A stretch of DNA of 64,000 bases from the NCBI RefSeq assembly GCF_900103825.1, contig NZ_FNIF01000003.1:62001-126000 (forward strand). Reading direction: 5' to 3'. Below are positions 8,161 to 16,479 of the stretch, one piece after another. Numbering within the stretch: the stretch's first letter is position 1; every line of letters starts with the position of its first letter. A program made the position numbers and the translations under genes. The notes beneath the pieces were generated by a model. The model ran no database searches. It was not told where the DNA came from and worked only from the letters and a program-made list of their open reading frames with translations. Source of the stretch: Paenibacillus sp. yr247. GTDB taxonomy: Bacteria > Bacillota > Bacilli > Paenibacillales > NBRC-103111.

Positions 8161-9903
8161 ATGAGCACACAGCATAAACCGAAGCCGAAAATCCACCTGC
8201 GCTCCTCGCTCTATATCCTAATGATTTCCTTAATAATTGTACTACTTACGGATAGCGTATTCTACTATTATACAAAGAGAATACTAACTTCCGAGCTTGA
8301 AACCAAGCTGGAGCTTATCGCTGATAACGTCACCATCTCGATTAAACATTCCAAAACCGGGGAGAAATATGTTGAAAATCTAATCGGCCAAAATCTGCGT
8401 ACAGCCTCCTTAGCGGCACAATACCGACTCGATCCCGACATAGAGAAAGTGACCAATGAAGAGCTTACCGTACTCAGCAAAGAGCTAATGGTCGATCATA
8501 TTACACTCATGAAACGAAGCGATGATGATATTATTGGCTATAAATCCACCGAGCCCAAGGAAATTAACATGAGCACCAAAAGCTGGAGCAGAGATTGGTT
8601 CCAAGCGTTCAATCAGCTTCTAGACACCAAAGAAACAAATGTAAAAAGCGGCCAAGCTCTGCCTCATTATTGGTCAGGACCAATGAATACATCCATGACG
8701 AATCCTCAATTTGTTGACAAATGGGGCTATTATTACGATGGCCGTACTAATTATATCCTTGACCCTTACGTGCATGATACGTTCTTCCGAAATTATCAAC
8801 GAGAAACCGGTGTAGATGCCGTAATCAACGAAATGATTCATGGATATACTAACCATGGCGCTAAAGAAATTGCCGTTTATAATCCGCCGATTTTCTTAAA
8901 ACAGCAGGAGCAGTATAAAAAGGAAGGCTACACATGGTTCTCAGATCGTGAAATATTGTTCGGATCCTATACGATGAAAGATAATCGGGATCAAGAAATG
9001 GTTCAAGCGGTCATGCAATCGAAGCAAACTCAGCAGCTTATCACCACGATCGGCGGAAAAACCTATCTCAAAATGTTCATTCCGCTCCAACTGGATTTCC
9101 CTGTCGTTATTGGTCTGACGGCCGATTATGAGACCGTACAACAATCAATTCAACAACAGCAAGTGAAGCTGCTCCTTCTGATCGGAACAACTGCATTGAT
9201 CGCTTTCTTCCTCGTCATTGTGAGCATTCGCTTCATTAATAGGAATCGTGAGGCGACCGCAGAGAGCATCCAAGAGGTCTATGTCGATCACATCGACTCG
9301 CTGTTTCGCTCTATGAAAGAACAGCGGCATGATTTTAATAACCATGTGGCTACGATACATTCTCTTGTTCATTTGAAAGAGTACACGGAATTAGATCGTT
9401 ACACCTCCGAGATTATTGGTGAAACCACAGCTTTGAATGATATTATACAAATCAATGTGCCAGCCTTATCTGCGATTGTTCAGTCCAAGGTTATTCAAGC
9501 CGTTGAACGCAAAATTACGTTCCAGCATGAAGTTGCTAATTTAAAGCAAATTAACCTTGGGGCTGTCAAAGCGACGGATTTAGTTCGAATCATCAGTAAT
9601 TTAATCGATAATGCGTTTGATGCTGTTTCTGCTTCCAAAAAGGAAGCGGACAAAGAAGTCCGTTTGATTGGGTTTTTGGAAGGAAATTCACTTATCTTTA
9701 AGGTAATCAATAACGGAGACCCGATCCCTAGTGAGGATCTAGAAAGCATATTCGAACCCGGCTACTCTACGAAAAAAGACATGGAACTCCACGCCGGCCT
9801 AGGTTTAAGCATTGTCAAAAAGCTGGTCGACAAGTATGGAGGAACGGTTCATGTCAGCAGCTCTGAAAAGGAAACAATCTTCACAACTTCAATTGGAATA
9901 TGA
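8161..9903 (+). CDS. Membrane sensor histidine kinase, SpoOB/CitA type, orphan
   Basis: A 580-residue sensor kinase. TM1 spans about residues 15-38, a large extracytoplasmic sensor domain reaches about 330, and TM2 (LLLLIGTTALIAFFLVIVSI) follows. The phosphoacceptor motif is RHDFNNH near residue 388, as in SpoOB-like, CitA/DcuS and AgrC-related kinases. The ATPase has NLIDNAFDAV (N box, about 480), FEPGYSTK and HAGLGLSIVKKLV. TTTTAGGAGG lies upstream of ATG 8161. Such kinases usually sit beside a response regulator; none is adjacent. A LytTR-only protein at 11760 has the DNA-binding domain often found in partners of this kinase type, but no receiver domain. The signal is unknown. Confidence 0.92.
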   Translation: MSTQHKPKPKIHLRSSLYILMISLIIVLLTDSVFYYYTKRILTSELETKLELIADNVTISIKHSKTGEKYVENLIGQNLRTASLAAQYRLDPDIEKVTNEELTVLSKELMVDHITLMKRSDDDIIGYKSTEPKEINMSTKSWSRDWFQAFNQLLDTKETNVKSGQALPHYWSGPMNTSMTNPQFVDKWGYYYDGRTNYILDPYVHDTFFRNYQRETGVDAVINEMIHGYTNHGAKEIAVYNPPIFLKQQEQYKKEGYTWFSDREILFGSYTMKDNRDQEMVQAVMQSKQTQQLITTIGGKTYLKMFIPLQLDFPVVIGLTADYETVQQSIQQQQVKLLLLIGTTALIAFFLVIVSIRFINRNREATAESIQEVYVDHIDSLFRSMKEQRHDFNNHVATIHSLVHLKEYTELDRYTSEIIGETTALNDIIQINVPALSAIVQSKVIQAVERKITFQHEVANLKQINLGAVKATDLVRIISNLIDNAFDAVSASKKEADKEVRLIGFLEGNSLIFKVINNGDPIPSEDLESIFEPGYSTKKDMELHAGLGLSIVKKLVDKYGGTVHVSSSEKETIFTTSIGI

Positions 9904-9905
9904 CG

Positions 9906-9955
9906 AATTTTGCGAACATTAACCGATTGACAACGCCTAACGTTCGTATTATGAT
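9906..9955 (+). promoter_or_regulatory. Promoter with paired PurR-like boxes
   Basis: TTGACA (9927-9932) and TATGAT (9950-9955) are 17 bp apart, a near-ideal housekeeping promoter. It is flanked by two inverted copies of a motif close to the PurBox core: TTGCGAACATTA around 9910-9921 and, on the other strand, ATACGAACGTTA over 9939-9950. In Bacillus, PurR binds two such inverted CGAAC boxes at purine genes. The promoter call is firm; the PurR reading is inference from motif and context. Confidence 0.65.
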
Positions 9956-9989
9956 AATCAAGGCGATAAGAAATAGCCACATACGTATT

Positions 9990-10080
9990 AATCGTTCGTA
10001 TATCCTTGAGAATTGGCTTAAGGGTCTCTAGAGGGAGCCGTAACTTCCTAGCTACGACGGGTACTTGCTTTTGCATACCC
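9990..10080 (+). promoter_or_regulatory. Purine-class riboswitch in the leader of the FAD oxidoreductase gene
   Basis: The aptamer core is recognisable: P1 TCGTA with TACGA, J1/2 TAT, P2 CCTTGAG/CTTAAGG with loop AATTGG, J2/3 GTCTCTA, and P3 AGGGAG/CTTCCT with loop CCGTAA. The base that sets purine choice, before the final TACG, is C (10052), which points to guanine-type rather than adenine-type ligands. The junction has G where canonical aptamers have C (after CTCTA) and AG before the pivot C, so ligand choice should be tested. A downstream hairpin CGGGTA...TACCCG (10058-10081) overlaps the end of P1 and could be the expression platform. Confidence 0.82.
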
Positions 10081-10132
10081 GTGTGGCTGGGATTTTCTGT
10101 GTCCAAAAATGAAGGTTCCAGAGGAGATTGCA

Positions 10133-11566
10133 ATGAAAGCTTATGATTTTATCGTTGTTGGTGCAGGACCTGCCGGTATTTTTGCATGTTATGAAATGAC
10201 ACTGCTCCACCCTACCGCTAAAGTATTGCTCGTAGACAAAGGCCATGATATTTACCATCGCAGTTGTCCAATCCTGGAAAGTAAAATTAAACTGTGTCCT
10301 CCCCCAGCAGGTAAAAAGGACTTCTCTGGATGTCTTCCTGCCTGTTCCATTACGGCTGGCTTCGGAGGCGCGGGTGCTTATAGTGATGGCAAATTCAACA
10401 TCACCACTGAATTCGGTGGCTGGATGACTGATTATTTGGCACCTAGCAAAGTAATCGATTTGATTCGTTATGTGGATGATATTAATCTACAGCATGGTGC
10501 AACTGAAAACATTACGGACCCAACGACAGAATCCGTTAAAGATATTGAGCAGCGCTCCTATGCTGCAGGATTAAAGCTGCTTCGCGCTCAGGTTAGACAT
10601 CTGGGAACCGAGCAAAATTTGATGATTCTGAAGTCCATATATGAACACTTGAAAACACGTATCGATATGCAATTCAAAGCAGAAGTTGACGATATTATTA
10701 CCATCAAACGGGGAGATAAGCATGTCATTCAAGGTATCCGCTTAAAAGATGGGACTGAAGTTCATAGCGATCATGTCATGTTGGCTCCGGGTAGAGACGG
10801 CTCATCTTGGTTAACGCAAGTACTCAAAAAGCGCCGACTGAAAATGTATAATAATCAAGTGGATGTAGGGGTACGTGTAGAAACTTCGGATGTCGTTATG
10901 CGTGAAATCAACGAGCATCTATATGAAGGGAAATTCATTTACAATACTTCTGTAGGTACACGAGTGCGTACATTCTGTAGTAATCCATCCGGTCATGTGG
11001 TGGTTGAGAATCATAGCGGCGTCATGGCAGCTAACGGTCACTCTTACAAGGACCCGGCACTTGGTTCCAGTAATACGAATTTCGCGCTCCTCGTTTCACA
11101 CAAATTCACTGAGCCCTTCGATAAGCCGAATGAATATGCGCGGGAAATATGTAAACATGCGAATGACTTATCAAGCGGCGGCGTTATTGTTCAAAAATTT
11201 GGGGACATCATGCGTGGACGTAGATCAACAGCGGATCGTATTCGCGAGGGCTTCCTTGAGCCGACATTATCAGAAGCTGTTCCTGGTGATCTAGGTCTTG
11301 TTCTCCCTTACAATACAATGAAAAGTTTGATTGAAATGATTCAAGCCCTTGAGAAAGTAACGCCAGGTATTGCTTCTGAGCATACACTTTTCTATGGCGT
11401 TGAAGCAAAGTTCTATTCCGCTCGCCCTAAGCTTAGTGAAAGCTTCGAGACCGAGATCCAAGGTTTGTTCTGTGGCGGCGACGGTGCGGGAATTACAAGA
11501 GGCTTGGCCCAAGCAGGAGCTGCAGGCGTTTGGGTGGCACGCAACGTGCTTGACCGCATTAAGTAA
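10133..11566 (+). CDS. FAD-dependent oxidoreductase (COG2509-like)
   Basis: A 477-residue flavoprotein. The N-terminus has the dinucleotide fold VVGAGPAGIFACYEM; then KLCPPPAGKKDFSGCLPAC and FGGAGAYSDGKFN, typical of the uncharacterised FAD dehydrogenase group that includes COG2509. The C-terminal GLFCGGDGAGITRGLAQAG closes the flavin site. The Cys-rich N-terminal segment might bind a metal. GAGGAG five bases before ATG 10133 fixes the start, eight codons inside a longer frame. The gene stands alone behind a PurR-like promoter and a purine riboswitch, which suggests a role in purine metabolism or salvage; the reaction is not known. It ends at a strong terminator. Confidence 0.88.
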   Translation: MKAYDFIVVGAGPAGIFACYEMTLLHPTAKVLLVDKGHDIYHRSCPILESKIKLCPPPAGKKDFSGCLPACSITAGFGGAGAYSDGKFNITTEFGGWMTDYLAPSKVIDLIRYVDDINLQHGATENITDPTTESVKDIEQRSYAAGLKLLRAQVRHLGTEQNLMILKSIYEHLKTRIDMQFKAEVDDIITIKRGDKHVIQGIRLKDGTEVHSDHVMLAPGRDGSSWLTQVLKKRRLKMYNNQVDVGVRVETSDVVMREINEHLYEGKFIYNTSVGTRVRTFCSNPSGHVVVENHSGVMAANGHSYKDPALGSSNTNFALLVSHKFTEPFDKPNEYAREICKHANDLSSGGVIVQKFGDIMRGRRSTADRIREGFLEPTLSEAVPGDLGLVLPYNTMKSLIEMIQALEKVTPGIASEHTLFYGVEAKFYSARPKLSESFETEIQGLFCGGDGAGITRGLAQAGAAGVWVARNVLDRIK

Positions 11567-11622
11567 ACGAACAGCAAATTATTACCGGGGAAATGATTTC
11601 TTTCGTCAAAATCTGTGGTTTA

Positions 11623-11662
11623 CAACGGATCCTACTCACTTGGTGTGGATCCGTTGTTTATT
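11623..11662 (+). terminator. Rho-independent terminator after the FAD oxidoreductase
   Basis: CAACGGATCC (11623-11632) and GGATCCGTTG (11647-11656) form a 10-bp stem, followed by TTTATTTT. Confidence 0.85.
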
Positions 11663-11724
11663 TTCACGTTTATAAACTCTTTTATTCTCCTCTAAGATAT
11701 GGTAAGATGAAATCGTTCTCATTA

Positions 11725-11738
11725 TGTAAGCGTTATCA
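11725..11738 (+). promoter_or_regulatory. cre site (CcpA operator) before the LytTR gene
   Basis: TGTAAGCGTTATCA matches the consensus TGWAANCGNTNWCA at every fixed position. It lies 22 bp before the LytTR start codon, a position where CcpA binding would repress. Confidence 0.65.
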
Positions 11739-11759
11739 TTTTTAGAGGGGGATTATAAA

Positions 11760-12122
11760 ATGAATGTAGCGCTCGAAGTTAGAAACAGCTATGAAAATTT
11801 CATACTTGTAAAGGATATTATGTACTTCCGAGTAGGAGAACATGGGCTTGTCTCTTTCCATGGGAAAAATTATCACATTAAAAAACGTATGTCCATTGAG
11901 CAAATTCATGAAATAACAACAGATAGCTCCTTTTTCAAGGTCAATACGGATTGCTATGTGAACACAAGAAAAATTAAACAGATTAAAGATGGTAAAGTGT
12001 TTTTTGAAATCAAAGGTGCAGAGTCCAAATTCGCATCGATTACGAAGCTTCGCCAGTATCGTCTGAAAGAAATCGTACAGCAGCACAAAACAGAAGTTGC
12101 CGCAGAGGAAACAGTTAATTAA
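11760..12122 (+). CDS. LytTR DNA-binding domain protein without receiver domain
   Basis: A 120-residue protein consisting of a LytTR domain only: LVKDIMYFRVGEHGLVSFHG, IHEITTDSSFFKVNTDCYVN and the typical NTRKIKQIKDGKVFFE. LytTR domains bind DNA direct repeats and usually follow a receiver domain, which is absent. Stand-alone LytTR proteins can act as constitutive or ligand-independent regulators, or as inhibitors through a partner. AGAGGGGGA before ATG 11760 is a strong ribosome binding site. A perfect cre site just upstream implies repression in the presence of preferred sugars. The orphan kinase at 8161 is a possible partner only by family association. Confidence 0.88.
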   Translation: MNVALEVRNSYENFILVKDIMYFRVGEHGLVSFHGKNYHIKKRMSIEQIHEITTDSSFFKVNTDCYVNTRKIKQIKDGKVFFEIKGAESKFASITKLRQYRLKEIVQQHKTEVAAEETVN

Positions 12123-12182
12123 AAGAAAAGCGCTTAACGACGAAGCGTTATAACAAACAACAACGACCGAGAGGTTATACAG

Positions 12183-12219
12183 AAAAAGGAGCCAGCGAAT
12201 TCATCGCAAGCTCCTTTTT
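12183..12219. terminator. Bidirectional terminator
   Basis: AAAAAGGAGC and GCTCCTTTTT pair over 10 bp, with an inner GCGA/TCGC stem in the loop. It serves the LytTR gene on one side and the gene at 12229-12627 on the other. Confidence 0.85.
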
Positions 12220-12228
12220 GGCATGAAA

Positions 12229-12627
12229 CTATGAAATTTTTGCGAGTGTTTCTTGTTGATGTTCGCGGATGAGAAAGCGTATGTAGTCGACTGTTGTATC
12301 TTTCACCTTTTTGGCTTCTTCCAAAGTCGCGAAGCTGTACTCAGCATGATCTGTGCTTTCGTACTTCTTCAGCTCTTCATAGTTCATTCCAAGTGTGGAG
12401 AAGTTATAAACCAGTTCGTAGGGTGTCTTAGTATCCACATTTTTCACGAAAATATCTTTGGAAAAGAATGAGCCTTGTTTCTCCACTTTAAAAATGACAC
12501 GAAACGGCTTGTCTTTATCCGATACAAAGCACTTAATAACAACGTCGATTTCCATCGTTTTGTAATCCACAGCGTTCGTAGGTTCTTGCTTTGGTGTATG
12601 CATCCATCTTTTCAAAAACCCCAGCAA
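12229..12627 (-). CDS. Conserved-looking hypothetical protein
   Basis: A 132-residue soluble protein that I do not recognise. It starts at TTG 12627, six bases after GGGAGGG. The N-terminus LGFLKRWMHT is amphipathic and basic; the rest is charged, with EIDVVIKCFVSDKDKPFRVI and a helical C-terminus rich in Glu and Lys. No signal peptide or known catalytic motif is visible. It is a single gene between a shared terminator and the end of the MFS gene. Confidence 0.7.
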   Translation of the reverse strand: MLGFLKRWMHTPKQEPTNAVDYKTMEIDVVIKCFVSDKDKPFRVIFKVEKQGSFFSKDIFVKNVDTKTPYELVYNFSTLGMNYEELKKYESTDHAEYSFATLEEAKKVKDTTVDYIRFLIREHQQETLAKIS

Positions 12628-12739
12628 AAGATTCCCTCCCTAAATAACGATATGAATATAAATTATATTGTAGCGGATACACTAAAAATTGACAATCCAA
12701 AATTTGGTTATTTTGAGATATGCTTCTGCTTATTCTTCT

Positions 12740-14008
12740 CTATGAGGCAGTTCCTATCTCTTCAAGAGACTTTTTCTCAGTTGATTTCCTATATTTCCAA
12801 ATAATAATCAGACATAGAATACCTGTTAACACCCCGCAGCAGACAAAAGCCCCATTCGCACCATAACGATCTGCGATATAACCAGCAAATAAGCTGCCTA
12901 TCGGCGTAGAACCAGCAAATACAAGTGAGTACACACTCATTACGCGCGCGCGATATTCCTCTTTGGCATTCATCTGAAGGGATGAATTACTGTTCGTCGC
13001 GAACATAATATTGAAGAATCCGGTTAAAGCTAATAATCCTCCGCAGACCCAAACGGAAGTACTGAGTCCATTTAAAACCAGACAGACTGCAACCACTATA
13101 CTAGCAATAATACTTAGTTTTAGCCTTGGCCTTTGTTTGCTGCGAAATGACATTGTTAGTGCCCCCACAAAAGAACCAATCCCCAGACATGACATTAACG
13201 TGCCATAAGTCGTTTCTCCCATGTTTAGTACGCTTTTAGTGAAAACCGGAATGAGTATATTAAAGTTAAAAGCGAGCGTACCAATCACTGTCACAAGCAG
13301 CACAGTCTGCGCTAACAAAGGATCTCTTACAATGTACACGATCCCATCTTTAATTTCTTTCATCATACCATCGCGCGAAGTTTTCTTTCGAACATACGTA
13401 GCTGCTTGAATATGAAACAAGCCATATAGAACAGCCAGAAAGCTGACCCCATTGAGCAAAAAGCACCAACCGGCACCAAGCCAGGCCATCATTACCGCAC
13501 CAATCGAAGGTCCTACAATTCTAGCCATATTGAATGTCGTTGAATTGAGGGCAATGGCGTTCATGAGATCTTCTTTTCCCACGATTTCAATATTAAAAGC
13601 CTGCCTTGTTGGCATATCTAAGGTGTTATTAAGCCCAAGCAGCAGCGCTAGCACGATAATATAACTGTACTTCACCGTATCGGTCAAAACGAGGATAGCT
13701 AGCGTAAAAGCAAGAATCATAGCAACGGTCTGCGTGACAAGAAGGATATTCTTTTTGGGAAACTTATCGACGATAATTCCTGCAAATAGAGAGAACAAAA
13801 GGATGGGAAGGAACTGACATGCCGCGACAATCCCCAGCTTGAGAGGCGACCCCGTAATTGTAAGGACAAGCCAGGACTGCCCAATATTTTGCATCCATGT
13901 CCCTATCAGAGATACACACTGACCTAGCCAAAGATACCGATAATTACGATGGGTTAAAGCATGAAAATGTCGATCTAAGAACAGCGATCCTGCAAGCTTC
14001 ATATTCAT
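12740..14008 (-). CDS. MFS transporter, EntS/MFS_3-like
   Basis: A 422-residue major facilitator with twelve expected membrane segments. The N-terminus FHALTHRNYRYLWLGQCVSL, the loop IVDKFPKKNILL and the segment MPTRQAFNIEIVGKEDLMNA are characteristic of the MFS_3 group, which includes the enterobactin exporter EntS and drug exporters. The substrate is unknown. Its ATG overlaps the MarR stop by four bases (ATGA), so the two genes are coupled. MarR proteins that precede an exporter normally repress it until a toxic substrate binds. Confidence 0.92.
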   Translation of the reverse strand: MNMKLAGSLFLDRHFHALTHRNYRYLWLGQCVSLIGTWMQNIGQSWLVLTITGSPLKLGIVAACQFLPILLFSLFAGIIVDKFPKKNILLVTQTVAMILAFTLAILVLTDTVKYSYIIVLALLLGLNNTLDMPTRQAFNIEIVGKEDLMNAIALNSTTFNMARIVGPSIGAVMMAWLGAGWCFLLNGVSFLAVLYGLFHIQAATYVRKKTSRDGMMKEIKDGIVYIVRDPLLAQTVLLVTVIGTLAFNFNILIPVFTKSVLNMGETTYGTLMSCLGIGSFVGALTMSFRSKQRPRLKLSIIASIVVAVCLVLNGLSTSVWVCGGLLALTGFFNIMFATNSNSSLQMNAKEEYRARVMSVYSLVFAGSTPIGSLFAGYIADRYGANGAFVCCGVLTGILCLIIIWKYRKSTEKKSLEEIGTAS

Positions 14009-14454
14009 GGCCCCACCTGCTCCTCTGCGAAATGCGCTGCATTATGTCCCATTTTCTCCAAAATGGTCAAGGCCAATTGCTTTTCCTCTTCCTTTAAGCC
14101 GAACGTCAGACGTTCTCGCCAATCGGTCAGCACCTTACGCACATCATCCTTAATCAGAAGTGCTTTCTCGGTCAGATGAACTTCGTTGCATCTCTTATCT
14201 TTTTCACTGACTGTGCGGGCTATGTACCCTTTCGTTTCTAGTTTTTTTAACGCTTTAGCTGTGGTGCCTTTATCAATTTTCAAATAATCCGCCAACTCTT
14301 CCTGGGAGAGACCATCTTCCTTATAAAGTGCGTTGAGGAATATATGCTGCCCCCTGCCGATGTCGTACTCTTTCAAATGCTCACCAATATACATTTGTCC
14401 GTAACGGTATAAAAGCGAAATCCACCTGGGAATTGAATTTCTCGTATCGATCAT
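14005..14454 (-). CDS. MarR family transcriptional regulator
   Basis: A 149-residue winged-helix regulator. The DNA-binding core is KEDGLSQEELADYLKIDKGT, KKLETKGYIARTVSEKDKR with the usual basic wing, and a C-terminal dimerisation helix. AGGAG eight bases before ATG 14454 fixes the start. First gene of a two-gene operon with the MFS exporter. A 20-bp perfect palindrome at 14533-14552 lies just upstream and is the likely operator, so the operon should be autoregulated. Confidence 0.93.
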   Translation of the reverse strand: MIDTRNSIPRWISLLYRYGQMYIGEHLKEYDIGRGQHIFLNALYKEDGLSQEELADYLKIDKGTTAKALKKLETKGYIARTVSEKDKRCNEVHLTEKALLIKDDVRKVLTDWRERLTFGLKEEEKQLALTILEKMGHNAAHFAEEQVGP

Positions 14455-14532
14455 AAAAGCGACTCCTATCTTGAACAAATTGGTCTAACCTTCCGAATCG
14501 TTGCACTTGCCACTATTTCATCATACGTCGAG

Positions 14533-14552
14533 TTAGTTGCATGTGCAACTAA
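14533..14552. promoter_or_regulatory. Palindromic operator of the MarR/MFS operon
   Basis: TTAGTTGCATGTGCAACTAA is a perfect 20-bp palindrome, the usual size for a MarR dimer site; a related TTGCACTTGC half-site lies at about 14502-14511, closer to the gene. Confidence 0.7.
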
Positions 14553-14608
14553 TTTCCAAATAAAAAATAGCACCGGACGGATCCAAAGACACCACGTGGC
14601 TATTCTTA

Positions 14609-14657
14609 CAAAAAAGACCGAACGCCCAAACAGCCCTCGCTGTGAGAGTACTCGGTC
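14609..14657 (-). terminator. Terminator of the lactonase gene
   Basis: On the minus strand GACCGA and TCGGTC close a stem that contains a second pairing (CAGC...GCTG), followed by TTTTTTGTA. Confidence 0.7.
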
Positions 14658-14676
14658 ATTTCAGTTTCCTCTAGCC

Positions 14677-15762
14677 CTAGAGAAACTTGATGCAAACAGG
14701 TCGCGGTACTGCTACCGATTGCCCGGTTTCATGCAGCATTCCGGTCTCCGCATCGACGCGGAATACCGTAATGCTGTTCGAGTCTTGGTTCGCCGCGAGG
14801 AGGAACTCCCCCTGCGGCGACAATGCAAAGTTCCGCGGCGTCCGCCCCAGCGTCGCCTGCCAACCCACGACCGACAGCGTGCCGCTTTGTCGGTCAACTC
14901 CATAAACCGCGATACTATCGTGTCCGCGGTTGGATGCATACACATAGCGGGCATCTCCCGAGAGATGGATGTCCGCGCATGTGTTCTCGCCGCTGAAGCC
15001 TTCCGGCAGCGTCGAAAGACTCTGGAGCGCGGTCAGAACTCCCGCGTCCGCCTCATAGCCCAGCACGGTAACTGTGCTGTCCAGCTCATTGATCGCGTAC
15101 ACGTACCGGCTATCCGCGCTATACACCAAATGCCGCGGGCCTGCGCCCGGCTTCATCGCCGCATCGCCATGCGGCATAAGCACGCCGCAATCCGCGTCAA
15201 TCCTACTTACCAGCAGCCGATCGAGACCCAGATCGGCTGAAATCGCATACCGATTGTTCGGAGATGGAACAATCGAATGCGCATGCGGAGCCTCTTGGCG
15301 ATCCGCACGCGGCCCTAATGGCCCTTCATGCTTCGCCAACTGCGTTGCCTCAGCAAGCCTTCCGTCCGCTTCAACCGGATAAACGGTCACACTTCCGCTT
15401 AAGTAATTCGCCACAAACACCGTACGGTTCGTCTGATCCAAGCTAATATAACAAGGTGCCGATCCACCTGTTGGCTGCTGGTTTAACTTCTTCAGCTTTC
15501 CGGTTCCGGCTTCTACCACATAAGCCGCGGCGGAACCTCCGAAACAATCGTTATACGTTTCTGTCTCACTCACTGCATACAACACTGTCCGTTCACCATT
15601 CAGAGCAAGGAACGAAGCATTTGGCAAATCAGTGTACGCCTCCACCAGCTTCATCCCCCCGTTCTGAGGATTGAACGCATATAAATGGATGCCATTTTTG
15701 TTCTGCTCATCCGTATAGGAACCCACATAGCAATACAATTCCCTTTGATCTCCTACTGACAT
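14677..15762 (-). CDS. pgl: Lactonase family protein (6-phosphogluconolactonase-like beta-propeller)
   Basis: A 361-residue seven-bladed propeller of the YkgB/Pgl family. Recurrent blade motifs are visible: YVGSYTDEQNKNGIHLYAF, TVFVANYLSGSVTVYPV, RYVYAINELDSTVTV, RYVYASNRGHDSIAVYGVD and GEFLLAANQDSNSITVFRVD. RQEAPHAHSIVPSPNNRYAI and GAGPRHLVY are the conserved ligand-facing segments. Family members hydrolyse 6-phosphogluconolactone in the pentose phosphate pathway, though some paralogues have other substrates, so the symbol is tentative. The gene is GC-richer than its neighbours and stands alone, with its own terminator. Confidence 0.88.
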   Translation of the reverse strand: MSVGDQRELYCYVGSYTDEQNKNGIHLYAFNPQNGGMKLVEAYTDLPNASFLALNGERTVLYAVSETETYNDCFGGSAAAYVVEAGTGKLKKLNQQPTGGSAPCYISLDQTNRTVFVANYLSGSVTVYPVEADGRLAEATQLAKHEGPLGPRADRQEAPHAHSIVPSPNNRYAISADLGLDRLLVSRIDADCGVLMPHGDAAMKPGAGPRHLVYSADSRYVYAINELDSTVTVLGYEADAGVLTALQSLSTLPEGFSGENTCADIHLSGDARYVYASNRGHDSIAVYGVDRQSGTLSVVGWQATLGRTPRNFALSPQGEFLLAANQDSNSITVFRVDAETGMLHETGQSVAVPRPVCIKFL

Positions 15763-15822
15763 TGCCTACCAGCCTCCACACTTCCTATTTCTGCTTTTTA
15801 TGTTCTCTTTATGCATGCTTAT

Positions 15823-16479
15823 TCAGCTTTTATCTTTTCCGACTTCTTTCAGCTTACGCCATACTGCAGTCATCCCTATCGCAATCACCGCACCATACAG
15901 GGCAACCTCCATATCATGGTGCGTATCCCATGGATCACCTTGTGCTCCAAGGAACAACGTTCCAATCTCAGGAGCAACAAGCAATGCCACCCACATTTCA
16001 ATGAGCTCGTAAAATGCCCCCATGGCTAAAACAATGACACACGTAATCACATAAAGCCATCTACGGCCAAGCTGTGTCCAAACACTCAGCGCTTCCCGTA
16101 TCGGATAGGCGAGCAGCAGTCCAAAGCTAAAATGCACCAAACGATCATAATTATTGCGTTCCGAATGAAAAATAAATTTCAGCCAGACATCCACCACATT
16201 TTCGTTATACGAATAATGAGCCCCAACTGTATGCAGCACCAAGAATAAACCGAAATAGGCATAAGACAGATTCGTAAATGAGAAGAGCTTATACGTACTC
16301 ACGAGGCCAATAAGCGCTGCCCAAATCAACAGATTTTCCAGAACCCAATCGAATCTGTTATAAGGCGATACAGCCATCCAGATCCAGATACCCACATAAA
16401 TAACGATCATTATTTGCAAATGCCGATTACGTGTAAATGGCATGTTGTTATTTTCTCTCTTGTCTTCCGTCTCTTTCAT
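15823..16479 (-). CDS. DUF2238 (YjdF-like) membrane protein
   Basis: A 218-residue membrane protein with about six hydrophobic segments. The conserved motifs NYDRLVHFSFGLLLAYP, MGAFYELIEMWVALLV and LGAQGDPWDTHHDM identify DUF2238, the family of E. coli YjdF. The conserved His, Asp and Glu face the membrane and could bind a metal, but no activity is established. AGGGGGAC before ATG 16479 supports the start. It lies 60 bp downstream of the lactonase gene's start on the same strand but is probably a separate unit. Confidence 0.9.
   Translation of the reverse strand: MKETEDKRENNNMPFTRNRHLQIMIVIYVGIWIWMAVSPYNRFDWVLENLLIWAALIGLVSTYKLFSFTNLSYAYFGLFLVLHTVGAHYSYNENVVDVWLKFIFHSERNNYDRLVHFSFGLLLAYPIREALSVWTQLGRRWLYVITCVIVLAMGAFYELIEMWVALLVAPEIGTLFLGAQGDPWDTHHDMEVALYGAVIAIGMTAVWRKLKEVGKDKS

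Noticed and set aside
14596-15240. 214-codon plus-strand frame opposite the lactonase gene
   Set aside because: It is antisense to a clear beta-propeller gene and has an Arg-rich composition typical of shadow frames.
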